Shown: positions 9,842 through 19,376, counted from the stretch's first letter. The stretch is DNA of 64,000 nucleotides from Vibrio sp. Y2-5 (GCF_014596725.1 NZ_JACVEG010000001.1:1-64000), one strand, 5' to 3'. Translations and numbers: made by a program. The notes: generated by a model not told the origin, from the sequence alone.

Positions 9842-9869
9842 GTGCTGGAAAAGCGTTAAATTCCAGCAC
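9842..9869 (+). promoter_or_regulatory. Perfect 9-bp inverted repeat in the luxS leader
   Basis: GTGCTGGAA (9842-9850) and TTCCAGCAC (9861-9869) are exact reverse complements around a 10-nt A/G-rich loop. The repeat ends 4 bases before the luxS Shine-Dalgarno sequence GGAGAG (9874-9879) and has no T-run, so it is not an ordinary terminator. It could be an RNA hairpin controlling translation or a DNA operator. Confidence 0.6.
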
Positions 9870-9887
9870 CATTGGAGAGAAAGAACA

Positions 9888-10406
9888 ATGCCATTATTAG
9901 ACAGCTTTACCGTTGACCACACTCGAATGAATGCACCTGCGGTACGTGTAGCTAAGAAAATGCAAACCCCTAAAGGCGACACAATTACAGTTTTTGATCT
10001 GCGCTTTACTATGCCCAACAAAGCGATTTTGTCTGAAAAGGGCATTCATACCCTTGAGCATTTATACGCAGGTTTCATGCGCGCACACCTAAATGGTTCA
10101 AATGTAGAAATCATCGATATTTCACCAATGGGTTGTCGTACGGGTTTCTATATGAGCCTGATTGGTACGCCAAGTGAACAAGATGTAGCGGATGCGTGGC
10201 TTGCAGCAATGCAAGATGTGCTTAAAGTGGAATCTCAAAATAAGATCCCTGAACTTAACGAATACCAATGTGGTACAGCTGCAATGCATTCGTTAGAAGA
10301 AGCGAAAGAGATTGCGAAGACTGTTATTGAGGCGGGTATCAGTGTTAACCGTAACGATGAGTTAGCTTTGCCAGAAGAGATGCTGAAAGAGTTGAAAATC
10401 GACTAA
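9888..10406 (+). CDS. luxS: S-ribosylhomocysteine lyase, AI-2 synthase
   Basis: Cleaves S-ribosylhomocysteine to homocysteine and DPD, the precursor of autoinducer 2, completing the activated methyl cycle begun by MtnN (also in this window). The 172 residues contain the metal site H54-x-x-E57-H58 (in GIHTLEHL) and C128 in [10 protein letters not shown], plus the catalytic cysteine C83 in MGCRTGFY. The start at 9888 has a good ribosome-binding site (GGAGAGA), and the family begins MPLLDSF. The in-frame ATG-less extension upstream lies across the leader inverted repeat and is not used. Confidence 0.98.
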   Translation: MPLLDSFTVDHTRMNAPAVRVAKKMQTPKGDTITVFDLRFTMPNKAILSEKGIHTLEHLYAGFMRAHLNGSNVEIIDISPMGCRTGFYMSLIGTPSEQDVADAWLAAMQDVLKVESQNKIPELNEYQCGTAAMHSLEEAKEIAKTVIEAGISVNRNDELALPEEMLKELKID

Positions 10407-10426
10407 TTGCCATCAGTTAGCAGATG

Positions 10427-10457
10427 TAAAAAAGGCTTGGTTTACCAAGCCTTTTTT
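10427..10457. terminator. Bidirectional terminator between luxS and yfjD
   Basis: AAAAAGGCTTGG pairs with CCAAGCCTTTTTT around a short loop. A-tract and T-tract flank the stem on both strands, so it can end luxS (plus) and yfjD (minus). Confidence 0.9.
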
Positions 10458-10476
10458 ACGTTCTCAGAAAAGAGGT

Positions 10477-11751
10477 TTACGCTTTTTTCGGTTTACGAGG
10501 ATGAACTCGAACCAGCTTAATGCGGTTCTCTTCCAGCTCAACAATTTCCATCGGATGATTGGATACTTTGACACTGATTTGGCTCTCTGGGATATCTTCA
10601 AGATGTTCCAGAATCAATCCGTTAAGCGTTCTTGGACCATCAGTAGGAAGTTTCCACTTTAGGCTCTTGTTGATGTCACGAATGTTCGCACTGCCCTCAA
10701 TCAGGAAGCTACCATCACCTTGTGGTGTAATTTCTTCAGATAAACTTGGTGCAATAGAGGTGGTAAATTCACCCACAATTTCTTCCAAAATATCTTCCAA
10801 AGTAATTAAACCAATAATGTCGCCATACTCATCAACCACCAAACCAATACGCTCTTTATTTCGTTGGAATTTCAGGAGCTGAACGTTTAACGGTGTGCTT
10901 TCAGGGATGTAATAAATTTCATCAGCGGCACGCAGGATGATCTCTTTATTCAGTTCATTTTTTTCCAGCACAAAGCGAGAGGCTTCGCGTAAACGCAGGA
11001 TACCTACCGCTTCATCTATTTGGTCACGATACAAGACTACGCGGCCATGCGGAGAGTGAGTGAGCTGACGAACAATCGATTTCCAGTCGTCATTAATGTT
11101 GATTCCCGTGATTTCATTACGTGGAATCATAATGTCATTCACCGTTACGTGCTCAAGGTCAAGAATCGACAGCAGCATATCTTGGTGACGACGAGGGATA
11201 AGTCCGCCAGCTTCATTTACGACGGTACGGAGCTCTTCAGAACTGAGGTGATCATCACCACTGCTTAAGTTTTTGACGCCCAATAAGCGAATAAAACCGT
11301 TGGTAATGAAGTTGACGAATACGACTAATGGCGCAAAGACTTTCATCAGTATTGTCAGCAGCACACTGCTTGCGTAGGAAACCTTCTCAGGGAACAACGC
11401 GGCTAATGTTTTAGGCGTGACTTCAGCAAAGACAAGTACCACCAGAGTTAGCACACCTGTTGCGATTGCAACTCCGTAGTCACCGTATAGACGCATACCG
11501 ATAATCGTCGCAATCGCGGAAGCGAGAATGTTGACTAGGTTATTACCGATAAGAATTAGGCCAATAAGACGATCTGGACGACCAAGTAATTTCTCAACTC
11601 GCTTTGCGCCTTTATGCCCCGTGTTGGCGAGGTGCTTTAAACGATAACGGTTGAGAGACATCATGCCTGTCTCAGAACCGGAAAAATAGGCAGAAATAAC
11701 GATAAGACACGCAAGCAGCGCAAATAAAATACCCGTAGAGATATCGTCCAA
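10477..11751 (-). CDS. yfjD: CNNM/CBS-domain membrane protein, YfjD (CorB) family
   Basis: Putative divalent-cation transport or efflux protein of 424 residues. The N-terminal CNNM (DUF21) transmembrane domain (about residues 1-190) includes the SGSETGMMSLNR segment. A CBS pair follows (about 205-330, with MIPRNEI and VDEYGDIIGLITLEDILEEIVGE), then a C-terminal CorC/HlyC transporter-associated domain. Members have been linked to Mg2+ or Co2+ handling. The ion is not readable here. It lies with ypjD beside ffh in the same arrangement as E. coli. Confidence 0.92.
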   Translation of the reverse strand: MDDISTGILFALLACLIVISAYFSGSETGMMSLNRYRLKHLANTGHKGAKRVEKLLGRPDRLIGLILIGNNLVNILASAIATIIGMRLYGDYGVAIATGVLTLVVLVFAEVTPKTLAALFPEKVSYASSVLLTILMKVFAPLVVFVNFITNGFIRLLGVKNLSSGDDHLSSEELRTVVNEAGGLIPRRHQDMLLSILDLEHVTVNDIMIPRNEITGININDDWKSIVRQLTHSPHGRVVLYRDQIDEAVGILRLREASRFVLEKNELNKEIILRAADEIYYIPESTPLNVQLLKFQRNKERIGLVVDEYGDIIGLITLEDILEEIVGEFTTSIAPSLSEEITPQGDGSFLIEGSANIRDINKSLKWKLPTDGPRTLNGLILEHLEDIPESQISVKVSNHPMEIVELEENRIKLVRVHPRKPKKA

Positions 11752-11851
11752 AACGATCTTTTTCCTTATAACAGATTTAGGTAAATAAAATTTAGTAATT
11801 AATGGATTATGATAAGCGGGAAGTCAATCAAGACAACTCGCGAATGTTTAC

Positions 11852-12646
11852 TCAGCTAAGGATTATTTCTCTGACAAATCGGCTACCAAAGTAAGCCAGA
11901 GTCAGCAATGTTGCACCGGCAACTGCAAACCAAGTCACCTTTCTTCCTCGCCAGCCTTTTTGGTAATGACCCCAAAGTAAAATGGAATAAACCACCCAAG
12001 CTATAAAAGAAAGTATCGCCTTATGAGCTTTGCCTTGAGCAAACATATCCTGAACAAAAAACCAACCAGTAATAAGAGTACCAGTTAGTAGTAAGTTGCC
12101 AATCAGAATTATCTTAAACAGTTGGCGTTCAACCATCAGCAATGGTGGTAAATTAGGGTTAATGGCTAAAGCTTTTTTCTTTTTCAATTTGTAATCAAGC
12201 CAAGCAAGCTGCAACGCATATAGCGCACCAATAGACAGTGTCGAGTACGAGAACAGAGCCAGAGATATATGAACGAGCAGTTTAGGATCGTTTTCCAAGT
12301 GCGTGATGAAAGTGCTTGGTAGGAATGTCGCGGCTGATACATTAATGGCAGAGAAGCTATAAACCACAGGTAACAAGAACCATAAGCGAGTTTTAAACAT
12401 CGCTACGCTCATGACTAAAGAGATAATAAAACTTATTAGTGATGCCACGTTAAGCATGCTTAAATTCTGCCCAGTGACATTGAGAATCAGATCTCCGAGC
12501 AGCCAAGCATGAAAAACAAGTGCTAAAAAAGCAGAAATAAAAACGGACTTTGCTCTTATACCTGTGTGGTTGACTAGGCTAGGCACTATGGTTGCGATCG
12601 ATAAAACGTACATTAGAGTGGCAACGATAGCGATTAAGTTATCCAT
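11852..12646 (-). CDS. ypjD: Inner-membrane protein YpjD, cytochrome c assembly (CcmC-like) family
   Basis: Polytopic inner-membrane protein of 264 residues with about eight hydrophobic segments and the cytochrome c assembly-protein fold related to CcmC/HemX, including the YALQLAWLDYKLKKK loop. In enterobacteria the homologue is called CorE and has been associated with cation efflux. The precise role is unclear. The ATG at 12646 matches the family N-terminus. An in-frame GTG nine bases upstream (12655) is the alternative. It is divergent from ffh. Confidence 0.85.
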   Translation of the reverse strand: MDNLIAIVATLMYVLSIATIVPSLVNHTGIRAKSVFISAFLALVFHAWLLGDLILNVTGQNLSMLNVASLISFIISLVMSVAMFKTRLWFLLPVVYSFSAINVSAATFLPSTFITHLENDPKLLVHISLALFSYSTLSIGALYALQLAWLDYKLKKKKALAINPNLPPLLMVERQLFKIILIGNLLLTGTLITGWFFVQDMFAQGKAHKAILSFIAWVVYSILLWGHYQKGWRGRKVTWFAVAGATLLTLAYFGSRFVREIILS

Positions 12647-12892
12647 ACTTCTCACATAAATGGCTGCTGAATTAACGAATTATACATTGCATAACCCTAA
12701 TGAGCTATGGTGGATCTTGATTGATTTTTGAGAGTTGAGATCTCACAAAGTTAACCCAATTTAGAAGACAAACCTCAATGTTTCTAGTTATAGAGATGAC
12801 TGCATTCCCAGTTGTGGGGAATAGGGTATGCCTATGGACTTGGCTAAGGTATACTCACAGCAATTAATCGCCGTACCGCGAAGAGAATAAAG

Positions 12893-14278
12893 ATGTTTGA
12901 GAATTTAACGGATCGACTATCCAAGACGCTGAAGAATATCAGCGGCAAAGGACGTCTTACAGAAGACAATATTAAAGAGACCCTGCGTGAAGTTCGCATG
13001 GCGCTATTGGAAGCTGACGTTGCACTTCCTGTAGTTCGTGATTTCGTAAACCGTGTTAAAGAGAGCGCGGTAGGTGTCGAAGTTTCTAAATCGCTGACCC
13101 CAGGCCAAGAGTTCATCAAGATCGTACGTAGCGAACTTGAAAAGGTTATGGGGGAATCCAACGAAGCGCTTAACTTAGCCGCTCAGCCACCGGCTGTTAT
13201 TCTGATGGCAGGTTTGCAAGGTGCTGGTAAAACAACCAGCGTTGGTAAACTATCTAAGCTATTAAAAGAGCGTGACAAGAAGAAAGTGCTGGTAGTTTCT
13301 GCCGACGTTTATCGCCCTGCGGCGATCAAACAGCTAGAAACTTTAGCCACAGATCTTGGTGTTGATTTCTTCCCTTCTTCAGCTGACCAAAAGCCAATTG
13401 ATATTGCGAATGCGGCTATTGATCATGCGAAGAAAAAATTCTACGACGTATTAATTGTTGATACTGCTGGTCGTCTTGCTATCGATGAACAAATGATGGC
13501 GGAAATCAAAGACCTTCATAAAGCGATCGACCCTGTTGAAACGCTATTTGTTGTCGATGCAATGACAGGTCAAGATGCGGCAAACACGGCAAAAGCATTC
13601 GGTGATACACTGCCATTAACGGGTGTAATTCTGACCAAAGTGGATGGTGATGCTCGTGGTGGTGCAGCCTTGTCTGTACGTCATATCACAGGGAAACCAA
13701 TTAAATTCTTGGGTGTGGGTGAAAAAACTGACGCTCTAGAGCCGTTCCATCCAGATCGTGTTGCTTCCCGAATTCTAGGTATGGGTGACGTACTGTCACT
13801 GATTGAAGACTTGCAACGTAATGTTGACCAAGATAAAGCGGAAAAGCTGGCTAAGAAGTTCAAAGAGAAAAAAGGCTTCGACCTAGAAGACTTCCGTGAG
13901 CAGCTTGGTCAAATGAAAAATATGGGTGGCATGATGGGAATGCTGGATAAGCTTCCAGGTATGTCTCAGCTTCCTGCCGGTGTTAAAGACAAAGTCGATG
14001 ACGGTATGTTCAAACAGATGGAAGCCATCATCAGCTCAATGACGATGAAAGAGCGTCGCAACCCTGATTTGATTAAAGGTTCTCGTAAGAAACGTATAGC
14101 GTCAGGCTCAGGTGTTCAGGTTCAAGACGTTAACCGCCTATTAAAGCAATTCACTCAGATGCAAAAGATGATGAAAAAAATGCAGAAAGGCGGCATGAAA
14201 GGCATGATGCGCAACATGCAAGGCATGATGGGCGGAATGGGAGGTATGGGCGGAGGCGGCGGTTTCTTCGGTCGTTAA
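12893..14278 (+). CDS. ffh: Signal recognition particle protein
   Basis: GTPase that with 4.5S RNA binds signal sequences of nascent inner-membrane proteins and docks with FtsY. The 461 residues run through an N domain (1-90), a G domain with the P-loop GLQGAGKTT near 106-114, DTAGR and TKVDGDARGG, and a C-terminal methionine-rich M domain. The M domain ends in a Met/Gly-rich tail (MMRNMQGMMGGMGGM). Length and motifs are standard. It lies upstream of rpsP but is separated from it by two terminator-like hairpins. Confidence 0.98.
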   Translation: MFENLTDRLSKTLKNISGKGRLTEDNIKETLREVRMALLEADVALPVVRDFVNRVKESAVGVEVSKSLTPGQEFIKIVRSELEKVMGESNEALNLAAQPPAVILMAGLQGAGKTTSVGKLSKLLKERDKKKVLVVSADVYRPAAIKQLETLATDLGVDFFPSSADQKPIDIANAAIDHAKKKFYDVLIVDTAGRLAIDEQMMAEIKDLHKAIDPVETLFVVDAMTGQDAANTAKAFGDTLPLTGVILTKVDGDARGGAALSVRHITGKPIKFLGVGEKTDALEPFHPDRVASRILGMGDVLSLIEDLQRNVDQDKAEKLAKKFKEKKGFDLEDFREQLGQMKNMGGMMGMLDKLPGMSQLPAGVKDKVDDGMFKQMEAIISSMTMKERRNPDLIKGSRKKRIASGSGVQVQDVNRLLKQFTQMQKMMKKMQKGGMKGMMRNMQGMMGGMGGMGGGGGFFGR

Positions 14279-14302
14279 ACTAAACCCAGACCTCGATTTG
14301 TT

Positions 14303-14345
14303 AAGTTGAGAATTTTGATTGTTCAAAAAACGTTCTCAACTTTTC
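14303..14345 (+). terminator. Terminator-like hairpin after ffh
   Basis: A perfect 10-bp stem (14303-14312 with 14333-14342) has a 20-nt loop and ends in a short T-run. It begins about 25 bases after the ffh stop codon. Confidence 0.65.
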
Positions 14346-14416
14346 AAAGTGTTATCAAGGTCACAGTAATTTGCCCCTGCTTTTGGTGGTGAAAATTTAG
14401 CTAAAAACCTTGCAAT

Positions 14417-14455
14417 GCCTCGGAATAAGAGTAAAATTCCGGGGCTTTATTTTGG
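14417..14455 (+). terminator. Strong hairpin with T-rich tail in the rpsP leader
   Basis: GCCTCGGAAT (14417-14426) pairs with ATTCCGGGGC (14436-14445) with one G-T wobble, followed by TTTATTTT. It could be a second ffh terminator or an attenuator for the rpsP operon. Confidence 0.65.
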
Positions 14456-14461
14456 CACGAG

Positions 14462-14510
14462 ACCCCAAGCTGTTTTATCTGAGACGGTTACTGGGGTTAA
14501 TTTTATTTTT
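14462..14510 (+). promoter_or_regulatory. Second hairpin in the rpsP leader
   Basis: ACCCCA (14462-14467) pairs with TGGGGT (14492-14497) and runs into TTTTATTTTT about 20 bases before the rpsP start codon. It is terminator-like but has a long loop (24 nt). A regulatory role is inferred only. Confidence 0.35.
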
Positions 14511-14530
14511 GAGAAAGCAAAGAGGACGAC

Positions 14531-14779
14531 ATGGTAACCATTCGTTTGGCACGTCACGGCGCTAAGAAGCGTCCATTCTATCAAATCGTTGTTGCAGACA
14601 GCCGCAACGCAGCTACTGGCCGCTTCATCGAGAAAGTAGGTTTCTTTAACCCTACTGCTACTGGTCAAGAAGAAGGCCTACGTCTAGATCTAGATCGCGT
14701 GAACCACTGGGTTTCACAAGGCGCATCTCTATCTGACCGCGTAGCTAAACTAGTTAAAGACGCTCAAAAAGCGGCTTAA
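14531..14779 (+). CDS. rpsP: 30S ribosomal protein S16
   Basis: Small-subunit protein that stabilises the 16S rRNA 5' domain. The 82 residues begin [20 protein letters not shown], the family signature, and contain [25 protein letters not shown] provides the ribosome-binding site. It is the first gene of rpsP-rimM-trmD-rplS and is downstream of tandem leader hairpins. Confidence 0.99.
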   Translation: MVTIRLARHGAKKRPFYQIVVADSRNAATGRFIEKVGFFNPTATGQEEGLRLDLDRVNHWVSQGASLSDRVAKLVKDAQKAA

Positions 14780-14806
14780 TTCTTACATTTAGTGAGTAAC
14801 TAGTTT

Positions 14807-15361
14807 ATGTCGATGAAAGGTAAAGAAACAATGAGCAAACAAAACGAGAGAATTGTTGTAGGCAAGTTTGGAGCTACTTACGGCATTCGTGGTTGGCTTA
14901 AGGTTTTTTCCTATACAGACAATCCGGAAAGTATTTTTGATTACGCCCCTTGGTTTGTTAACCACAAGGGTGAGTCAGTTGAATACAAAGTAGAAGGTTG
15001 GAAGCGCCACAACAAAGGGCTTGTAGTGAAACTAGCAGGTCTTGACGTTCGTGAAGATGCGAATCTACTCACTAACTTTGAAATTTCAATTGATCCTGCA
15101 GTACTACCAGAATTGCCAGAAGATGAATTCTACTGGCGTGAATTGTTCGGCATGCAAGTTGTGACAACTCAAGGTTACGATCTTGGTAAAGTTACTGACA
15201 TGCTAGAAACAGGCTCGAACGATGTTCTCGTAGTTAAAGCAAATCTGAAAGATGCTTTCGGACAAAAGGAACGATTAATTCCGTTCCTTGAAGAGCAAGT
15301 GATCAAAAATATTGATCGCACAGCTCAACGGATCGAAGTTGACTGGGATCCAGCGTTTTAA
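14807..15361 (+). CDS. rimM: Ribosome maturation factor RimM
   Basis: Binds S19 in the 30S head and promotes late 16S rRNA maturation. It has the N-terminal RimM domain ([19 protein letters not shown]) and a C-terminal PRC-barrel domain ([23 protein letters not shown]). The product is 184 residues from the ATG at 14807. An internal ATG at 14831 is a possible alternative start. I keep the longer form because the short [10 protein letters not shown] extension appears in Vibrio homologues as I remember them. trmD follows 25 bases later. Confidence 0.96.
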   Translation: MSMKGKETMSKQNERIVVGKFGATYGIRGWLKVFSYTDNPESIFDYAPWFVNHKGESVEYKVEGWKRHNKGLVVKLAGLDVREDANLLTNFEISIDPAVLPELPEDEFYWRELFGMQVVTTQGYDLGKVTDMLETGSNDVLVVKANLKDAFGQKERLIPFLEEQVIKNIDRTAQRIEVDWDPAF

Positions 15362-15386
15362 CTCTAAAATATAAGGCAAAGAACAC

Positions 15387-16133
15387 ATGTGGGTTGGCGT
15401 TATAAGCCTATTTCCTGAAATGTTCCGCAGCATTACAGATTTTGGAGTCACAGGCCAAGCGGTTAAAAAAGGGTTGTTGTCTGTTGATACTTGGAATCCT
15501 CGCGATTTCACTCACGACAAACGTCGCACTGTCGATGATAAACCCTACGGTGGTGGCCCTGGTATGTTAATGATGGTACAGCCTTTGCGCGATGCTATTC
15601 ATGCTGCCAAGCAAGCCGCACCGGGTAAGACGAAAGTCATTTATCTCTCTCCCCAAGGTCGAAAACTCGACCAGCAAGGAGTTGAAGAGCTCGCCATGAA
15701 TGAGAACCTTGTTCTTATCTGTGGTCGCTATGAAGGGGTAGATGAACGCATTATTGAATCTGAAGTTGACGAAGAATGGTCAATCGGTGATTTTGTAATG
15801 ACGGGTGGGGAAATCCCAGCCATGACGTTGATTGACTCAGTATCTCGGTTTATTCCGGGGGTACTTGGAGATTTCGCGTCAGCGGAAGAAGATTCTTTTG
15901 CTAATGGTTTGTTAGATTGTCCACACTATACGCGTCCTGAAGTGTTAGACGGAAAAGAAGTACCAGCGGTACTGAAATCCGGTAATCACGAGGACATTCG
16001 TCGCTGGCGACTGAAATCGTCGCTAGGCCGAACTTGGTTAAGACGTCCGGAGCTCCTGGAAAACCTAGCTCTGACTGACGAACAGGAACAATTGCTGGCT
16101 GAGTTCATTAAAGAAACTCGGAATAACCGGTAA
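15387..16133 (+). CDS. trmD: tRNA (guanine-N1)-methyltransferase
   Basis: SPOUT-class enzyme that methylates G37 of tRNAs reading CUN, CCN and CGG codons, preventing frameshifting. The 248 residues start [12 protein letters not shown] and contain the knot motifs [24 protein letters not shown] and [10 protein letters not shown] that bind S-adenosylmethionine. It is the third gene of the S16 operon. The gap to rplS is 41 bases. Confidence 0.99.
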   Translation: MWVGVISLFPEMFRSITDFGVTGQAVKKGLLSVDTWNPRDFTHDKRRTVDDKPYGGGPGMLMMVQPLRDAIHAAKQAAPGKTKVIYLSPQGRKLDQQGVEELAMNENLVLICGRYEGVDERIIESEVDEEWSIGDFVMTGGEIPAMTLIDSVSRFIPGVLGDFASAEEDSFANGLLDCPHYTRPEVLDGKEVPAVLKSGNHEDIRRWRLKSSLGRTWLRRPELLENLALTDEQEQLLAEFIKETRNNR

Positions 16134-16174
16134 CCTATTAAATTTAGTATCAGTTTATTCTAGGAATTTAAAAA

Positions 16175-16528
16175 ATGAGTAACATCATCAAAGCTCTTGA
16201 GCAAGAGCAAATGAAACAAGACCTACCTAAATTTGCACCAGGTGACACTGTTGTAGTTCAAGTTAAGGTAAAAGAAGGTGAACGTGAGCGTCTACAGGCA
16301 TTCGAAGGTGTTGTAATCGCTATCCGTAACCGTGGTCTACACTCTGCATTCACTGTACGTAAGATTTCTAACGGTGAAGGTGTTGAGCGTACGTTCCAAA
16401 CTCACTCTCCTGCTATCGGCGGAATTGAAGTTAAACGTCGCGGTGCAGTACGTCGTGCCAAGTTGTACTACCTGCGTGAGCGTTCTGGTAAGTCTGCTCG
16501 TATTAAAGAGAAACTTGCTAAGAAGTAA
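16175..16528 (+). CDS. rplS: 50S ribosomal protein L19
   Basis: Large-subunit protein at the 30S-50S interface. The 117 residues include [28 protein letters not shown] and the basic C-terminus [19 protein letters not shown]. It is the last gene of rpsP-rimM-trmD-rplS and is followed at once by a strong terminator. Confidence 0.99.
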   Translation: MSNIIKALEQEQMKQDLPKFAPGDTVVVQVKVKEGERERLQAFEGVVIAIRNRGLHSAFTVRKISNGEGVERTFQTHSPAIGGIEVKRRGAVRRAKLYYLRERSGKSARIKEKLAKK

Positions 16529-16551
16529 TACTTCATATCGCATTCTCATAG

Positions 16552-16582
16552 AAAAACGGAGCCAATTGGCTCCGTTTTTTAT
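16552..16582. terminator. Terminator between rplS and degS
   Basis: AAAAACGGAGCC pairs with GGCTCCGTTTTTT around AATT. The flanking A and T tracts allow function on both strands between the convergent rplS and degS genes. Confidence 0.92.
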
Positions 16583-16649
16583 GTGTCTAATCTTCGATAA
16601 AATGCTAAACAGACGTGAATCACTAAACAGAAGAATTACTTTGATTCCA

Positions 16650-17711
16650 CTATTCGCGAGTATCTTCTGAAATGGTTACTGGAACGGTAATTTCCTCACC
16701 TTTACGTAATAGCGTAAAGTTGGCAACGGTTCCTGGTCTTAGGTTAGTCACGAAATCCATCACGCTTTGGCGACCATTAATCTTGTGACCATCGATCTTC
16801 AAGATAATATCGCGCGCTTCAAAACCTGCTTTTGCGGCAGGACCATTCGGATCTACAGCCAAAATGATGATTCCGCCAATATGCTCGCTACCGAGTAAGC
16901 GTGAGGTGACCGAGTTAATGTCTTGGCCATCAACACCTATGTAGCCACGAATTACTCGTCCATCCGCAATGATCTTTTCCATGATGGTATTCGCTAGCGA
17001 ATAGGGGATGGCAAACGAAATCCCATAGGTTTCTAAATCTGTCGCTTGTTGAAAAGACGCCGTATTAATACCAACCAATTCTCCCTGAGTATTCACAAGA
17101 GCACCGCCAGAGTTCCCCTTGTTGATAGCTGCGTCTGTTTGGATAAAGGCTTGGCGACCATCCGCACTGATAGAAGAGCGGCCTGTTGCGGAGATGATAC
17201 CAAATGTGGTGGTTTGCCCAAGGTTGTACGGGTTACCGATAGCAAGAACAACATCGCCTACTTTAGCTTGATAGTTAGGGTTTAGAGGAATAACAGGAAG
17301 ATTATTGCCTTCAACACGTAATACAGCGATATCAGTTCTTCTGTCTTTGCCCACCAGTTGAGCGGCGGCGACTCGCCCATCTTGCAGAGCGACTATGATT
17401 TGATCGGCTTGAGCTACAACGTGATAGTTGGTAATGATGTATCCTTTCTCACTGACGATAACGCCTGAACCTAACCCCTGAGTTGACAACTTGTTGCGAT
17501 CATTTTCTGAGTATTTGCGGCTATAGATATTAACCACTGCTGGTGCAGCTTTACTCACGGCACCATTAAATGAGATTTGTAGTGAAGTAATGTCAACGGA
17601 TGCGTTGCTGCGCTTGGGAAGGATGTTGTTTCGTAAAGATGGCATAGCAGCAACAATGATAGCAGCAGTCACTAAGCCTATCACAACAGAACGGAGCAAA
17701 ACTTTTAGCAT
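16650..17711 (-). CDS. degS: Periplasmic serine endoprotease DegS
   Basis: Membrane-anchored HtrA-type protease that senses unfolded outer-membrane porins and makes the first cut in RseA, releasing sigma-E. The 353 residues have an N-terminal anchor (SVVIGLVTAAIIVAA), the trypsin-like triad in TNYHVV, RTDIAVLRV and GNSGGALVN, and one C-terminal PDZ domain (about 255-345). The start at 17711 is preceded by GGGGAA. An upstream in-frame extension of 28 codons looks unlike a signal and is rejected. It lies downstream of degQ on the same strand, with a terminator between them. Confidence 0.95.
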   Translation of the reverse strand: MLKVLLRSVVIGLVTAAIIVAAMPSLRNNILPKRSNASVDITSLQISFNGAVSKAAPAVVNIYSRKYSENDRNKLSTQGLGSGVIVSEKGYIITNYHVVAQADQIIVALQDGRVAAAQLVGKDRRTDIAVLRVEGNNLPVIPLNPNYQAKVGDVVLAIGNPYNLGQTTTFGIISATGRSSISADGRQAFIQTDAAINKGNSGGALVNTQGELVGINTASFQQATDLETYGISFAIPYSLANTIMEKIIADGRVIRGYIGVDGQDINSVTSRLLGSEHIGGIIILAVDPNGPAAKAGFEARDIILKIDGHKINGRQSVMDFVTNLRPGTVANFTLLRKGEEITVPVTISEDTRE

Positions 17712-17947
17712 ATATTCCCCAAAATCAGCGCAGCTATATCCCTTCTTCTTAAATCGTGCAGTGGCGTTTACTAGGTTGATTATTCCCGGTTCCATAGTGG
17801 TTTATGTTCGAGGGGAATGGTTTACTTGCCGTTTTCCTGCAATATCAAGTTGTCTGGGTATAATCGAGTGAGTTTTAAATAGTTGTATCCCAAGATGTTT
17901 GGGTTAGTAATATTGAAACGAAGAATAGCATTACCCAACCAAATAAC

Positions 17948-17978
17948 AAAAGGACCACATCAAATAGTGGTCCTTTTT
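17948..17978. terminator. Terminator between degQ and degS
   Basis: AAAAGGACCAC (17948-17958) pairs perfectly with GTGGTCCTTTT (17967-17977). It lies downstream of degQ on the minus strand, so degS (start 17711) probably has its own promoter in the remaining 236 bases. Confidence 0.85.
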
Positions 17979-18008
17979 AAGTGTTGTATTAACAACGCAG
18001 TGGTAAGT

Positions 18009-19376
18009 TTATCGAACAACTAAGTAAATAGTCCGATCACCTCGTTGAATGTTAAGAGCCAAGATACTTGGGTTCTTATCCATGATTGCTCTTAAATCTG
18101 CGATATTTTTTACTCGTTGTCTGTTAACACCAATAATGATGTCGTCAGTCTGAAGTTGGTAGCTTTCCGCTGGTGAGCCTTTCGCAACACTGGTGACTTT
18201 GACACCTTCAATAGGGTCTGTTGCCGTGGTATTGCTTAACTCTGCACCTTGTAGCCCATGATGTAGATTGTCTGCTTTAGTTTTAGCATTGGTTGCTTCA
18301 CCAAGCGTGACTTCGTAAGTTTTTTCTTTACCTTCACGAATGATGCCCAGTTTTACTGTTTTACCTGCACCTAAAGTTGCCACTTTCGCGCGTAATTCAG
18401 AGAAGGTTTCTATCTTCTTACCGTTCACCGATACAACGATATCACCAGCTTTTAAACCAGCTTTATCTGCTGCACTGTCGGGCACTACTTGGCTGACAAA
18501 GGCACCTTTAGTCGATGAATAGCCCATTGCTTCTGCAAGCTCAGAAGTGACCTCTCCGCCTTGTACACCTAGCATGCCTCGTTTTACTTCACCAAATTCT
18601 AGAATTTGGCTGGTGAGGTTCTTCATCATGTTCGACGGGATAGAGAAACCAATACCCACGTTTCCACCGTTAGGGCCAAGAATCGCGGTATTAATACCAA
18701 TCAGTTCACCGTTCAGGTTGACCAGTGCACCACCTGAGTTACCGCTGTTAATCGCTGCATCGGTTTGAATGAAGTTTTCGAAGTTTTCAATGTTCAATCC
18801 ACTTCGACCTAGAGCGGAAACAATCCCAGAGGTCACTGTTTGACCAAGACCAAATGGGTTACCGATTGCTACCGCGAAATCACCAACTCGAAGTTTATCC
18901 GAATCTGCAATCTTAATTTGCGTGAGATTTTCTGCTTTTTCTAGCTTCAGTAGCGCAATGTCAGACATCTGATCGCCGCCGACAAGCTCCGCATTCAGCT
19001 CTCTTCCATCATGCAATTTGACGCGAATTTTTTCTGCATTGTTGATGACGTGGTAGTTGGTCACAACGTAGCCTTTGCCCGAATCAATAATGACACCAGA
19101 ACCTAGCGCTCTAAATGGGCGTTCTTGCATCTGTTCTACGGGAAAGTCTGGACCAAAGAAGAATCGGAATTGTTCGGGAAGCTTTTGTCGTGAAACTTGA
19201 GTGCCTTCCACTGCAATGCTTACCACTGCCGGTGTGACCTTTTCGAGCATAGGTGCCAAGCTAGGTACTTGCTCTCCATTTACAGATACAGGCAGTGCCG
19301 CAGTAGCTGGCATTGGTGTAATGATAGAACTTAAGCTTAAGGATAGGACCGTTAAAGCAAGCAAAGGTTTTTTCAT
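18009..19376 (-). CDS. degQ: Periplasmic serine endoprotease DegQ/DegP family
   Basis: Secreted HtrA protease and chaperone acting on misfolded envelope proteins. After a Sec signal peptide (MKKPLLALTVLSLSLSS to about residue 27) comes the protease domain with the triad in TNYHVI, SDIALLKLE and SGNSGGALVN. Two PDZ domains follow (about 255-345 and 360-455). I prefer degQ over degP because the neighbours (degS, zapG, zapE) are those of degQ and the LA-loop region is short. The start at 19376 lies 7 bases after GAGGAG. The ATG at 19391 would place that site inside the gene. Confidence 0.93.
   Translation of the reverse strand: MKKPLLALTVLSLSLSSIITPMPATAALPVSVNGEQVPSLAPMLEKVTPAVVSIAVEGTQVSRQKLPEQFRFFFGPDFPVEQMQERPFRALGSGVIIDSGKGYVVTNYHVINNAEKIRVKLHDGRELNAELVGGDQMSDIALLKLEKAENLTQIKIADSDKLRVGDFAVAIGNPFGLGQTVTSGIVSALGRSGLNIENFENFIQTDAAINSGNSGGALVNLNGELIGINTAILGPNGGNVGIGFSIPSNMMKNLTSQILEFGEVKRGMLGVQGGEVTSELAEAMGYSSTKGAFVSQVVPDSAADKAGLKAGDIVVSVNGKKIETFSELRAKVATLGAGKTVKLGIIREGKEKTYEVTLGEATNAKTKADNLHHGLQGAELSNTTATDPIEGVKVTSVAKGSPAESYQLQTDDIIIGVNRQRVKNIADLRAIMDKNPSILALNIQRGDRTIYLVVR

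Noticed and set aside
12804..12855. Inverted repeat ATTCCC/GGGAAT and TATACT as an ffh promoter
   Set aside because: The -35 match is poor (TATGCC) and the repeat is short, so no site can be supported.
17712..17795. N-terminal extension of degS
   Set aside because: No ribosome-binding site, and the added residues precede the known membrane anchor. The ATG at 17711 has GGGGAA.
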